Part shown: positions 1 to 9,992 of the stretch, piece after piece | How the letters are laid out: the number at the start of each line of letters is the position of its first letter | Position numbering within the stretch: position 1 is the first letter of the stretch | Assembly (NCBI RefSeq): GCF_900105115.1 | Contig: NZ_FNRV01000001.1 | Span: 6,017,501 to 6,081,500 of the forward strand | Source of the DNA: Pseudomonas mohnii | Lineage (GTDB): Bacteria > Pseudomonadota > Gammaproteobacteria > Pseudomonadales > Pseudomonadaceae | DNA length: 64,000 nucleotides | Direction of reading: 5' to 3' | Position numbers and translations under genes: made by a program | Notes under the pieces: model-generated | Seen by the model: only the letters and a program-made list of their open reading frames with translations | Databases searched by the model: none | Told to the model about the DNA's origin: nothing

Positions 1-1
1 C

Positions 2-367
2 GTGGTTGGAACTGGCGAAGATCACGCGCTTCACGCCATGACGGCGCGCGGCTTCGTAGATGTGAAAGACGCCGCAGATGTTGGCGCCGAGGATCTCTTC
101 GAACGAACGCTCGGTGGACACGCCGCCAAAGTGCAGGATCGCGTCCACGCCTTCGACCAGTTGATGCACGGCTTGCTTGTCGGCCAGATCGCACGGCACG
201 ACTTCTTCACGGTCGTCGATGGCTGGCGCGATGTCGGCGATGTCCGACAGGCGAATCACATTGGCGTAGGGGCGCAGTGTTTCGCGAAGGACCTTGCCCA
301 AGCCACCGGCGGCACCGGTCAGCAGCAGGCGATTGAAAGGGGCGCGGGCAGTGGGAGTGGTGGTCAT
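2..367 (-). CDS. udh: Uronate dehydrogenase (N-terminal part; gene runs off the window)
   Basis: NAD-dependent oxidation of D-galacturonate or D-glucuronate to the aldarolactone, in the cytoplasm. The visible 122 residues start MTTTPTARAPF and carry the short-chain/epimerase Rossmann motif LTGAAGGLGK near residue 17, then a conserved DLAD (about residue 66), LHFGG and the FASSNH segment, where the window cuts the gene. Family members are about 270 residues, so over half is missing. A palindromic operator-like site lies 45 bp upstream, and related sites precede the neighbouring OprD porin, which fits a uronate/aldarate uptake and oxidation unit. Family call is firm; the exact substrate is inferred. 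Confidence 0.85.
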   Translation of the reverse strand, partial: MTTTPTARAPFNRLLLTGAAGGLGKVLRETLRPYANVIRLSDIADIAPAIDDREEVVPCDLADKQAVHQLVEGVDAILHFGGVSTERSFEEILGANICGVFHIYEAARRHGVKRVIFASSNH

Positions 368-411
368 GGGGCGTCCTGGACAAGCAGTGGTGGTCATTGA
401 ATTTGTTGTAG

Positions 412-424
412 GTTGTCGTACGAC
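412..424. promoter_or_regulatory. Palindromic operator-like site upstream of udh
   Basis: GTTGTCGTACGAC, containing the perfect palindrome GTCGTACGAC (415-424). Closely related copies precede the OprD gene at 1913-1922 and 1968-1980. Size and symmetry are compatible with a GntR-type repressor site; the regulator is not in the window. Confidence 0.5.
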
Positions 425-519
425 TAGCAAGAGTATCGTAAGGCTTTCCGTTTCTTGTCAACGTGTCTTGCGTCGAATTTGACGAAGGGTGGGGTCATCT
501 TTCGATGGCAAGTTACACC

Positions 520-549
520 TGTGGCGAGGGAGCAAGCTCCCTTGCCACA
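520..549. repeat. REP-like palindrome
   Basis: Imperfect palindrome of the form TGTGGCGAGGGAGCAAGC followed by its complement, typical of Pseudomonas REP elements. It lies just past the OprD stop codon and could also act as a 3' end structure. Confidence 0.7.
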
Positions 550-572
550 AGACCGGTATCAGCCGATCCGTT

Positions 573-1868
573 TTACAACAACGAAATCGGATAGCTGATG
601 AAGAGGCGGTTTTCGTCGAACTCGTTGGTGCTGAAGTTTTTGCGGATGCTTGCGTTACGCCATTTGACGTTGAGGTTTTTCAACGGGCCGCTCTGCACCG
701 TGTAGGCCAGTTCCGATTCACGGCCCCATTCCTTGCCGTCGGTGATGGTCCCGGTGTGCACGTTATCGCCACTGATGTAGCGGTTCATCAGGGTCAGGCC
801 CGGCACGCCCAGGGCCACGAAGTTGTAGTCGTGACGCACTTGCCAGGATTTTTCCTTGGCATTGTCATAGCTGGAGTTGTAACTGTCGTTGGCCAGGGTG
901 CCGCCGCTGGTGCCGTTGACGCGCATCCACACATCATCGCCCGTGAGCTTTTGCAGGCCGACATAGAAGGTGTTGCCGCCGTACTTGGCCGAGAGCAGGG
1001 CGAACGCGGTTTTGTTATCGAGGTCGCCGGCCAGGGCGCTGCCGTCTTCCTTGCCGATGAAGTAGCCGAGGTTGGCGCCGAGGGTCCAGTCGCCAATGGG
1101 TTGGCTGTGGCTCAGGTTGAAGTATTGCTGTTGATAGATGTCGCTGAGTTCCGCGTACCACACGCCGATCTGGGTGCGTTTGTCGTTGAAGGCATATTCA
1201 CCGCCGCCGAAGTTGAAACGGTCCGACGTGAACGCCGCTTTACCGTTCATGAACATGTCTTCCATGCTCGCATCGTTGCGCGGGCTGTTCTGCCGGAACT
1301 GCCCGCCGTAGAGGGTCAGGCCGCTGATTTCGGTGGAGGTGACCTGACCACCACGGAAGGTTTGCGGCAGGGAACGACCGTCGTCCGAGCGCAGGATCGG
1401 CAGCACCGGCATCCATTCACCGACCTTGACTTCGGTCTTCGAGATCTTGCCCTTGAGCGCCACGCCCAGACGGCCGAAGTTGTCGGCCGGGCGGCCGTCG
1501 CTGTGGATCGGCAGCAGCTGCGTACCACCGGTGCCCTTGCCGCCATCGAGCTTCTGCGAATACAGACCCAACACATCCACACCGAAGCCGACCGGGCCCT
1601 GGGTGAAACCGGATCTGGCGTCGAGGATGAAGTTCTGTGTCCACTCCTCAGCCTTGCCCTGGGGGTAGGCCGGGTTGGTGAAGTTGCGGTTGAAGTAAGC
1701 GTTGCGCAGGTTCAGCGTGGCTTTGGCGTCATCGGTGAAACCTTCGGCGTGACTGGTCATGGGCAGGGCGATGGCCAGGCTGCTGCAACCGATCAGGCTC
1801 AGGGCATGACGGCGAACGAAGTGTGGGCGTGGGGCACGGGGGGACGGATTGCGGGCGGGCTTGCTCAC
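573..1868 (-). CDS. OprD-family outer-membrane porin
   Basis: Substrate-specific beta-barrel porin of about 431 residues. The GTG at 1868 is preferred as start: it follows a GGAG box at good spacing and gives a short basic leader (VSKPARNPSP) before a hydrophobic signal segment ending near SHAEGF. The longer frame to 1961 reads through the promoter. Typical OprD features are the N-terminal DDAKATLNLRN segment, the KVGEWMPVLPILRSD loop and a C-terminal strand ending in hydrophobic residues. The neighbouring udh gene and shared operator-like palindromes suggest uptake of uronate or aldarate, which is an inference from context. Confidence 0.9.
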   Translation of the reverse strand: MSKPARNPSPRAPRPHFVRRHALSLIGCSSLAIALPMTSHAEGFTDDAKATLNLRNAYFNRNFTNPAYPQGKAEEWTQNFILDARSGFTQGPVGFGVDVLGLYSQKLDGGKGTGGTQLLPIHSDGRPADNFGRLGVALKGKISKTEVKVGEWMPVLPILRSDDGRSLPQTFRGGQVTSTEISGLTLYGGQFRQNSPRNDASMEDMFMNGKAAFTSDRFNFGGGEYAFNDKRTQIGVWYAELSDIYQQQYFNLSHSQPIGDWTLGANLGYFIGKEDGSALAGDLDNKTAFALLSAKYGGNTFYVGLQKLTGDDVWMRVNGTSGGTLANDSYNSSYDNAKEKSWQVRHDYNFVALGVPGLTLMNRYISGDNVHTGTITDGKEWGRESELAYTVQSGPLKNLNVKWRNASIRKNFSTNEFDENRLFISYPISLL

Positions 1869-1912
1869 TGTAACGCTCCATTTCTTTTTTGTTTTTATAG
1901 TTGTTATACGTC

Positions 1913-1922
1913 GTCGTACAAC
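1913..1922. promoter_or_regulatory. Operator-like site 1 upstream of OprD gene
   Basis: GTCGTACAAC, 45 bp before the porin start and matching the udh site in 9 of 10 positions. Confidence 0.45.
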
Positions 1923-1967
1923 ATTGGAGCGATTATTTACGTGGCGTTTCTGTGTTGTCAATCAGAA

Positions 1968-1980
1968 GTTGTACGATGAC
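1968..1980. promoter_or_regulatory. Operator-like site 2 upstream of OprD gene
   Basis: GTTGTACGATGAC, 55 bp from site 1, same core in the opposite orientation. Two spaced copies would allow cooperative binding or looping (inference). Confidence 0.4.
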
Positions 1981-1994
1981 CTCGGCTGCAAATG

Positions 1995-3066
1995 CTCATG
2001 TGGGAGCCTGCTCGCGAAAAACGCGCGGGCAATGCGGGGTGTTCAGATACCCCGCGTTATCGTTGACGTCCATCGCGAGCAGGCTCGCTCCCACAAAGAT
2101 TTGCGTGGAACCTGTAGGAGCGAGCCTGCTCGCGAAAAACGCGCGGACAATGTGGGCATCCAGACAGCCCGCGTTATCGTTGTCGTCCATCGCGAGCAGG
2201 CTCGCTCCTACAAAGATTTGCGTGGAACCTGTAGGAGCGAGCCCGCTCGCGAAAAACGTGCGGACAATGCGGGCATTCAGACAGCCCGCGTTATCGTTGA
2301 CGTCCATCGCGAGCAGGCTCGCTCCCACAAAGATTTGCGTGGAACCTGTAGGAGCGAGCCCGCTCGCGAAAAACGCGCGGGCAATGCGGGTATTCAGACA
2401 GCCCGCGTTATCGTTGACGTCCATCGCGAGCAGGCTCGCTCCCACAAAGATTTGCGTGGAACCTGTAGGAGCGAGCCTGCTCGCGAAAAACGCGCGGACA
2501 ATGCGGGGTGTTCAGATACCCCGCGTTATCGTTGACGACCATCGCGAGCAGGCTCGCTCCCACAAAGATTTGCGTGGAACCTGTAGGAGCGAGCTTGCTC
2601 GCGAAAAACGCGAGGACAATGCGGGCATTCAGACAGCCCGCGTTATCGTTGACGTCCATCGCGACGGTGCGACGATTCGACAGGCTCGCTCCCACAAAGA
2701 TTTGCGTGGAACCTGTAGGAGCGAGCCCGCTCGCGAAAAACGCGCGGACAATGCGGGTATTCAGACAGCCCGCGTTATCGTTGACGTCCATCGCGAGCAG
2801 GCTCGCTCCTACAAAGATTTGCGTGGAACCTGTAGGAGCGAGCCCGCTCGCGAAAAACGCCAGGACAACGCGGGCATTCAGACCGGCCCGCGTTATCGTT
2901 GGCGAGCATCGCGAGCAGGCTCGCTCCCACAAGAATCTGCGTGGACCCTGTAGGAGCGAGCCCGCTCGCGAAAAACGTGCGGACAATGCGGGCATTCAGA
3001 CAGCCCGCGTTATCGTTGACGTCCATCGCGACGGTGCGACGATTCGACAGGCTCGCTCCCACAGGC
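1995..3066. repeat. Tandem array of about nine 117-bp REP-containing units
   Basis: The same unit recurs with the landmark CATCGCGA starting at 2071, 2188, 2305, 2422, 2540, 2657, 2789, 2907 and 3024, so the period is 117-118 bp apart from one 132 bp step. Each unit has two inverted REP cores (GCGAGCAGGCTCGCTCC and GGAGCGAGCCNGCTCGCG) and a GCGTTATCGTTGACGTC spacer. Units at 2657 and 3024 carry a different left core containing GGTGCGACGATTCGAC. Long open frames over the array are repeat artefacts and not genes. Confidence 0.95.
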
Positions 3067-3076
3067 GATTGGGTTG

Positions 3077-3934
3077 TCAGCCAGCAATCATTGGCGGCAT
3101 GGTGCCCAGCAACGACACCGCCGCCACCGCGCCGATGCCCAGCAACCATTCGGCGATCACGCTTTTACGCAATGCCGACAGGCGCTGTTCGCAGTCCTTG
3201 ATCCGCAGCCGGTTGAACAACGCCAGGCCGAGCATCGTGGCGATCAGCATGACCTTGATCAACAGGATCAGGGCAAACCCGGACAGCAAGGGCGTCGGCC
3301 AGAAGGCGCCGGTCAGGACCCGTACGTTGATCAGACCGGTGATCAGCAATCCCGCCACCACGATGTAACCGACGCCACTGAATCGCTGCAACAGCGCCCG
3401 GATGTCATGCCCGGCAGGGCGGCGCAGGATCATCACCAGCAGCATCAGGCCGCCGAGCCAGATGCCGACGCAGGCCAGGTGCACCAGTTGATTGAGCATC
3501 AGCCATCGGCCTTCGACGCCATCGAGCATGGCGCCGTGGCCGACCGGCGCCAGGGTTGCCAGTAGCGAACCGCCGAGGATGAGGCGCAAGGGCAGGTGGG
3601 TGCGCAGCGGCGTCAGCAGCAAGGCCAGCAGCAATCCGTTGAACAGCAGGTGCCAGCTCCAGACCTGGCCAAAGAAGGTGCTGCCCAGCACCAGGCGCAA
3701 GGTCGAGGGTTCGAGCGCCGCGTCCCAGGCGCCGGCCATGCTGGCGGTGATCAGCAGCAGCCAACATACGCCGCTGACCAGCGCCAGTGCCGCCAGCCAA
3801 CGGCTGATGCGTGTCAACGTCCGGTCCAGGGTGCTCTCACGGCCCAGCAACAGAGGCTTGTATACCCAGGCACCGAACAGCATCAGTACCACGGTGAAAT
3901 GCAGGAAGCGGCACAGCACCAACGCGCTCGCCAT
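3077..3934 (-). CDS. copD: CopD family copper-transport membrane protein
   Basis: Inner-membrane protein of 285 residues with about eight hydrophobic segments and no signal peptide beyond the first helix. It matches the CopD/PcoD family in length and in having scattered membrane histidines (LCRFLHFTVV near the N-terminus, SWHLLFNG mid-protein, GHGAML and QLVHLACVGIWLGG). It starts 3 bp after the stop of copC on the same strand, so the two are cotranscribed and probably translationally coupled. CopCD pairs move copper from the periplasm into the cytoplasm for cuproenzyme supply or homeostasis. The gene ends right against the REP array. Confidence 0.9.
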   Translation of the reverse strand: MASALVLCRFLHFTVVLMLFGAWVYKPLLLGRESTLDRTLTRISRWLAALALVSGVCWLLLITASMAGAWDAALEPSTLRLVLGSTFFGQVWSWHLLFNGLLLALLLTPLRTHLPLRLILGGSLLATLAPVGHGAMLDGVEGRWLMLNQLVHLACVGIWLGGLMLLVMILRRPAGHDIRALLQRFSGVGYIVVAGLLITGLINVRVLTGAFWPTPLLSGFALILLIKVMLIATMLGLALFNRLRIKDCEQRLSALRKSVIAEWLLGIGAVAAVSLLGTMPPMIAG

Positions 3935-3937
3935 GTA

Positions 3938-4303
3938 TTACTGGCCCACCTTGAAGCTGTAGGCGCCTTCGCTTTTATGGGTATCGACCGACACGGCGTG
4001 CCATTCGACTTTATAGGCACCTGCGCTCAACGGCGCAGCCGGTGTCACCACCAGGGTCTTTTTGTCACTGCCCTCGGTGGCCAGGCTTTTCACCGCAACG
4101 CTGGCCCCGTCCTTGCTGATCGTGACTGTGGTGAAGGCCGCTTCAACGCCTTCGGAAAACACCAGGCGCAATTCCGTCGGCGCGCTCACGGTGCTGTCGG
4201 CGGCGGGTGTCTCACTTTTCAGATGGGCGTGGGCGAACACCGCCGAGGTGGCCAGCAGGGAGCCGAGCAGGGCGGCGGTGGAGAGGGTTTTTTTGAGCAG
4301 CAT
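3938..4303 (-). CDS. copC: CopC-type periplasmic copper-binding protein
   Basis: A 121-residue protein with a Sec signal peptide (MLLKKTLSTAALLGSLLATS) predicted to be cut after VFA, leaving His at mature position 1 (HAHLKSETP). The C-terminal DTHKSEGAYSF carries the Asp and His that, with His1, form the Cu(II) site of CopC proteins. No Met-rich Cu(I) loop is visible, so it is the Cu(II)-only type. It leads a two-gene unit with copD. Confidence 0.92.
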   Translation of the reverse strand: MLLKKTLSTAALLGSLLATSAVFAHAHLKSETPAADSTVSAPTELRLVFSEGVEAAFTTVTISKDGASVAVKSLATEGSDKKTLVVTPAAPLSAGAYKVEWHAVSVDTHKSEGAYSFKVGQ

Positions 4304-4443
4304 GGTCGGGTTCCTGTCAGGCCGTTGCGAAGTGGGCGTCAGTTTAGCCGTCAGAGGCCTGTTGTACGAAGTTTGGTTTTCCCCTGTCGCCGCGAGGTAG
4401 AGCGGATGCTAGTCTTGTTTAACGCTGTTGTCAGGGAGCCCTC

Positions 4444-5064
4444 ATGGGCAATCACAAGATCGAGATTCGTCGCAGTAACGTCGAGAAAATTCTGCTGGGG
4501 GCCGAGAAGGTCTTCGCCGAGAAAGGCTTCGGCAGCACCGCCATGGCCGACATCGCCGCCGAAGTGCAACTGCCGCGCTCCAACCTGCATTACTACTTCA
4601 GCACCAAGACCGAGTTGTACAGCGCCGTGCTGTTCGACTTGCTGGAAGTCTGGAAGCAGGACGCGCTGTGCTTCGAGATGTTCGACGACCCGCGCGTGGT
4701 GCTCAGCAGTTACATCCGCGCCAAGATGAACCACTCCCGCAGCCGTCCCTACGGTTCGAAAGTCTGGGCCAACGAAATCATCCACGGCGCCCCGACCCTG
4801 GGGGAGGCACTGGATGCGAGCCTGTACGACTGGGCCAAGATGAAAGAAGCGAAAATCCGCCAGTGGGTGGACGACAAACGCATCCTGCCGGTGGAGCCTT
4901 CGAGCCTGCTGTACATGATCTGGGCCTCGACCCAGCACTACGCCGACTTCGACCACCAGGTGAACATCCTCAACGACCATCAGCCGCTGTCGGACATGCA
5001 GTTCGAACGGGCGATACAGACCGTGACCAGTGTGATTTTGCGCGGGATCGGGTTGGAGCCCTGA
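4444..5064 (+). CDS. TetR-family regulator, RutR-like
   Basis: A 206-residue repressor. The N-terminal helix-turn-helix spans about residues 15-55 (STAMADIAAEVQLPRSNLHYYF), and the C-terminal part (WANEIIHGAP, YMIWASTQHYADFDHQV) is the ligand domain of the RutR/YcdC subfamily, whose known member senses uracil. Its place at the head of a pyrimidine-degradation locus agrees with control of the preTA/hydantoinase/permease genes. The gene is transcribed away from copCD; its start follows CAGGGAGCCCTC. Family confident, ligand inferred. Confidence 0.88.
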   Translation: MGNHKIEIRRSNVEKILLGAEKVFAEKGFGSTAMADIAAEVQLPRSNLHYYFSTKTELYSAVLFDLLEVWKQDALCFEMFDDPRVVLSSYIRAKMNHSRSRPYGSKVWANEIIHGAPTLGEALDASLYDWAKMKEAKIRQWVDDKRILPVEPSSLLYMIWASTQHYADFDHQVNILNDHQPLSDMQFERAIQTVTSVILRGIGLEP

Positions 5065-5090
5065 GGTCGGGTGGTGTGGCTGCTGGCCTC

Positions 5091-5181
5091 TTCGCGGGCA
5101 AGCCCGCTCCCACAGGGTTTCAGGTCGTACACAAAGCCTGTGTACACCAGAGAAACCTGTGGGAGCGGGCTTGCCCGCGAA
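5091..5181. repeat. Inverted REP pair (REPIN-like)
   Basis: TTCGCGGGCAAGCCCGCTCC at 5091 and its inverted copy GGAGCGGGCTTGCCCGCGAA ending at 5181, about 45 bp apart, between the convergent TetR and preA genes. Confidence 0.85.
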
Positions 5182-5206
5182 GGCGTCGTTTCAGGCGCGG
5201 TACCTC

Positions 5207-6481
5207 TCAAGGACTGACGTGATAGGGATTCCTCGGATCATGGTTCCAGTCCAGAAACGGCTTGCCGTTTTCCACCGGCACCATCTCGATGCAGTCCTGC
5301 ACCGGGCAGGTGATCTGGCACAGATTGCAGCCCACGCATTCATCATCGATCACTTGATACTTGTGCGTGCCGTCCGCCTGCTTGAGGCTGGCCACCGCCT
5401 GGTGCGAGGTGTCTTCGCAGGCGATGTGGCAGCGGCCGCAACCGATGCAGGCGTCCTGGTCGATTTTGGCGATGACCTGATAGTTGATGTCCAGGTACTT
5501 CCAGTCGGTGGTGTTGCCCACGGCACGCCCGGAAAACTCTGAAATGCTGGCGTAACCCTGACTGTCCATCCAGCGTGACAGGCCGTCCTTCATCTCCTCG
5601 ACAATCCGGAACCCATGCAGCATGGCCGCCGTGCACACCTGCACCGAGCCGCAGCCCAGGGCAATGAATTCCGCCGCATCGCGCCAGTTGCCGATGCCAC
5701 CGATGCCGCTGATGGGCAGGCCTCGGGTCTGCGGGTCACGGGCGATTTCGGCGACCATGTTCAAGGCGATCGGCTTGACCGCCGAGCCGCAGTAGCCGCC
5801 GTGGGTGCTCTGGCTGCCGACCATGGGGTTGGCGACCATGCGCTCCAGGTTGACGCTGGTGATCGAGTTGATGGTGTTGATCAGCGACACCGCATCCGCG
5901 CCGCCACGGTGCGCCGCGCGGGCCGCCACGCGGATGTCGGTGATGTTCGGCGTCAGCTTGACGATCACCGGCAGCGAGCAATAGGTCTTGCACCAGCGGG
6001 TGACCTGTTCGACGTATTCCGGCACCTGACCGACCGCCGCGCCCATCCCGCGTTCCGGCATGCCATGGGGGCAACCGAAGTTCAGTTCGATGCCGTCGGC
6101 ACCGGTGGCTTCCACCAGCGGCAGGATGTGTTTCCACGATTCTTCGACGCACGGCACCATCAACGACACGATGAGCGCGCGGTCCGGCCAGTCCTTTTTG
6201 ACCTGGGTGATTTCCCGCAGGTTGATCTCCAGCGAGCGGTCGGTGATCAGTTCGATGTTGTTGAAGCCCATGACTTCACGGTTAGGACCGAAGTGCGCCG
6301 AGTAGCGCGACGATACGTTGACCGCCGCCGGGTCTTCACCCAGGGTTTTCCAGACCACGCCCCCCCATCCGGCCTCGAAGGCGCGGACCACGTTGTAGGC
6401 CTTGTCGGTGGGCGGCGCGGAGGCCAGCCAGAACGGGTTGGGGCTTTTGATGCCGGCGAAGACAATCGAGAGATCGGCCAT
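5207..6481 (-). CDS. preA: NAD-dependent dihydropyrimidine dehydrogenase, PreA subunit
   Basis: A 424-residue catalytic subunit that reduces uracil and thymine to the dihydro forms with PreT. Residues 1-320 form a dihydroorotate-dehydrogenase-like TIM barrel (APPTDKAYNVVRAFEAGWGG, ELNFGCPHG, GIGGIGNWRDAAEF for FMN phosphate). The C-terminus carries two 4Fe-4S ferredoxin motifs, CIGCGRCHIACE and CVGCNLCQITCPVQDC. Its ATG directly abuts the stop of preT, so the two are one transcriptional and translational unit. First step of the reductive pyrimidine pathway (PydA in Pseudomonas nomenclature). Confidence 0.95.
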   Translation of the reverse strand: MADLSIVFAGIKSPNPFWLASAPPTDKAYNVVRAFEAGWGGVVWKTLGEDPAAVNVSSRYSAHFGPNREVMGFNNIELITDRSLEINLREITQVKKDWPDRALIVSLMVPCVEESWKHILPLVEATGADGIELNFGCPHGMPERGMGAAVGQVPEYVEQVTRWCKTYCSLPVIVKLTPNITDIRVAARAAHRGGADAVSLINTINSITSVNLERMVANPMVGSQSTHGGYCGSAVKPIALNMVAEIARDPQTRGLPISGIGGIGNWRDAAEFIALGCGSVQVCTAAMLHGFRIVEEMKDGLSRWMDSQGYASISEFSGRAVGNTTDWKYLDINYQVIAKIDQDACIGCGRCHIACEDTSHQAVASLKQADGTHKYQVIDDECVGCNLCQITCPVQDCIEMVPVENGKPFLDWNHDPRNPYHVSP

Positions 6482-7849
6482 TTACGCAGCCTCCACGTTG
6501 AGCATCAGTTGAGCGTTGATGGCCTCGGCGGCCCGTTTGCCGTGCTGCACCGCCTGCACGGTGAGGTCCTGGTCGAGGCTGGTGCAATCGCCGCCGGCAT
6601 ACACGCCGGGGACGCTGGTGCGCAGCTGTTCATCGACCTCGATACGATCGCCCTGGCGCTTGAGTTCGCGGGCCAGCGGGTCGGCGAGGGCGCTGCTGTC
6701 GAAGGCCTGGCCGATGGCTTTGAAGATGGCGTCGGCGGCCAGTTCAAAGGTTTCGCCGGTGGTTTGCAGACGATCTTCGACCAGATGCGTGCGCGCGAAA
6801 CGCATGCCGCGCACGCGGCCGTTGGCATCGAGCAGGACCTCTTCGGGTTGTGCCCAGGTCATCAGGCGCACCTGATTGGCCTTGGCGATGTCCTGTTCGT
6901 GGTGCGTGGCACCCATGTCCTCGGCGCCACGGCGGTACACCAGATTGACGTCACGGGCCCCGAGGCGCGCCATTTGCACGGCCATGTCGATGGCGGTATT
7001 GCCGGCGCCGAGCACGATGCAACGATCAGCCAAGGGCAGTTGAGTCAGGTCATCGGCCTGGCGCAGCTCGCGGATGTAGTCGGTCGCGGCCACCAGCCCC
7101 GGCGCGCTTTCATGGGCCAGCCCCAATTGCTTGCTCGCCGCCAGACCCAGGCCGAGGAACACCGCATCGAATTGTTGATGCAGTTCAGTCAGGCTCAGGT
7201 TCTCGCCGAGTTTTTGCCCGTGACGGATCTCGATCCCACCGATCTGCAGCAGGAACTCCAGCTCCTTCTGCGCATAGTCATCCACCAGTTTGTACTTGGC
7301 GATCCCGTATTCATTGAGGCCGCCGGCCTTTTCCCGTGCCTCGAAAATCACCACGTCATGGCCGTGCATGGCGCTGCGATGGGCGCAGGACAAACCCGCC
7401 GGCCCGGCACCGACCACGGCGATGCGTTTGCCGGTGGCGGCGGCGCGGGGGAAGGGGTGTTCGCTGAAGTGCGCGTTGTCCACGGCGTAACGTTGTAGCA
7501 GGCCGATCAGCACCGGTGCGCACTCCTGAGCGTTGTTACGCACGCAGGCTTGCTGGCAGAGGATCTCGGTGGGGCAGACCCGGGCGCAACTGCCGCCCAG
7601 GATGTTCGCGGAGAGAATTTTCTGCGCCGCACCCTGCACGTTGTCCTGATGGATATTGCGGATGAACGATGGAATATCGATCTCGCTCGGGCAGGCGTTC
7701 ACGCAGGGCGCGTCGTAGCAATACAGACAGCGCGAGGCTTCAAGGTGAGCCTGGCGGTCGTTGAGCGGCGGTGCCAGGTCGGTGAAATGACTGGCGAGGA
7801 CGGCCGCCTGCTCAACAGGATGGGGGAGGTGGTTCAGGGTCTTGATCAC
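6482..7849 (-). CDS. preT: NAD-dependent dihydropyrimidine dehydrogenase, PreT subunit
   Basis: Flavin and iron-sulphur subunit of 455 residues that passes electrons from NAD(P)H to PreA. The N-terminal iron-sulphur region holds CLYCYDAPCVNACPSE and GSCARVCPTEILCQQAC, followed by an FAD Rossmann motif VGAGPAGLSCAH and a nucleotide-binding motif LGAGNTAIDMA; the end has GVYAGGDCT, typical of glutamate-synthase beta-like proteins. The GTG at 7849 (VIKTLNHLPHP) is chosen because upstream in-frame codons, including MGASLLAM, are translated REP repeat. First gene of preT-preA. Confidence 0.93.
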   Translation of the reverse strand: MIKTLNHLPHPVEQAAVLASHFTDLAPPLNDRQAHLEASRCLYCYDAPCVNACPSEIDIPSFIRNIHQDNVQGAAQKILSANILGGSCARVCPTEILCQQACVRNNAQECAPVLIGLLQRYAVDNAHFSEHPFPRAAATGKRIAVVGAGPAGLSCAHRSAMHGHDVVIFEAREKAGGLNEYGIAKYKLVDDYAQKELEFLLQIGGIEIRHGQKLGENLSLTELHQQFDAVFLGLGLAASKQLGLAHESAPGLVAATDYIRELRQADDLTQLPLADRCIVLGAGNTAIDMAVQMARLGARDVNLVYRRGAEDMGATHHEQDIAKANQVRLMTWAQPEEVLLDANGRVRGMRFARTHLVEDRLQTTGETFELAADAIFKAIGQAFDSSALADPLARELKRQGDRIEVDEQLRTSVPGVYAGGDCTSLDQDLTVQAVQHGKRAAEAINAQLMLNVEAA

Positions 7850-7918
7850 GGTATTGGCCTCACGGTGATGGCGGTGCTGCCTCTGTCGGGCATTTTTTTG
7901 TGTGGTTCGGGCTGACGC

Positions 7919-7991
7919 CATCGCCAGCAGGCTGGCTCCCACAGGGATTTCAGGTGTTCACAAAACCTGTGGGAGCGGGATTGCCCGCGAT
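7919..7991. repeat. Inverted REP pair
   Basis: CCATCGCCAGCAGGCTGGCTCC at 7919 and TGTGGGAGCGGGATTGCCCG at 7968, inverted, between preT and the hydantoinase gene. Confidence 0.8.
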
Positions 7992-8007
7992 AGGTCGAAG
8001 GCCGATT

Positions 8008-9992
<1,985 letters not shown>

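Noticed and set aside
489..1979. Long plus-strand frame of 496 codons opposite the porin
   Set aside because: Shadow of the OprD gene; low-complexity Val/Ala/Gly/Asp composition and no ribosome site.
1995..3066. Possible CRISPR array
   Set aside because: Units are 117 bp with internal REP palindromes and no short repeat/unique spacer pattern, and no cas genes are present.
1996..3368. Several long open frames across the repeat array on both strands
   Set aside because: They are translations of the 117-bp repeat (recurring MGASLLAMDVNDNAG-like text) and have no proper start sites.
4361..4370. GTTGTACGAA near the TetR gene, similar to the udh/OprD operator
   Set aside because: Only one half matches and it lies by unrelated genes; probably chance.
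5615..7498. Plus-strand frame of 627 codons opposite preT/preA
   Set aside because: Antisense shadow of two clearly identified genes.
7850..7942. N-terminal extension of PreT starting MGASLLAM
   Set aside because: It is translated REP sequence; the GTG at 7849 matches known family N-termini.
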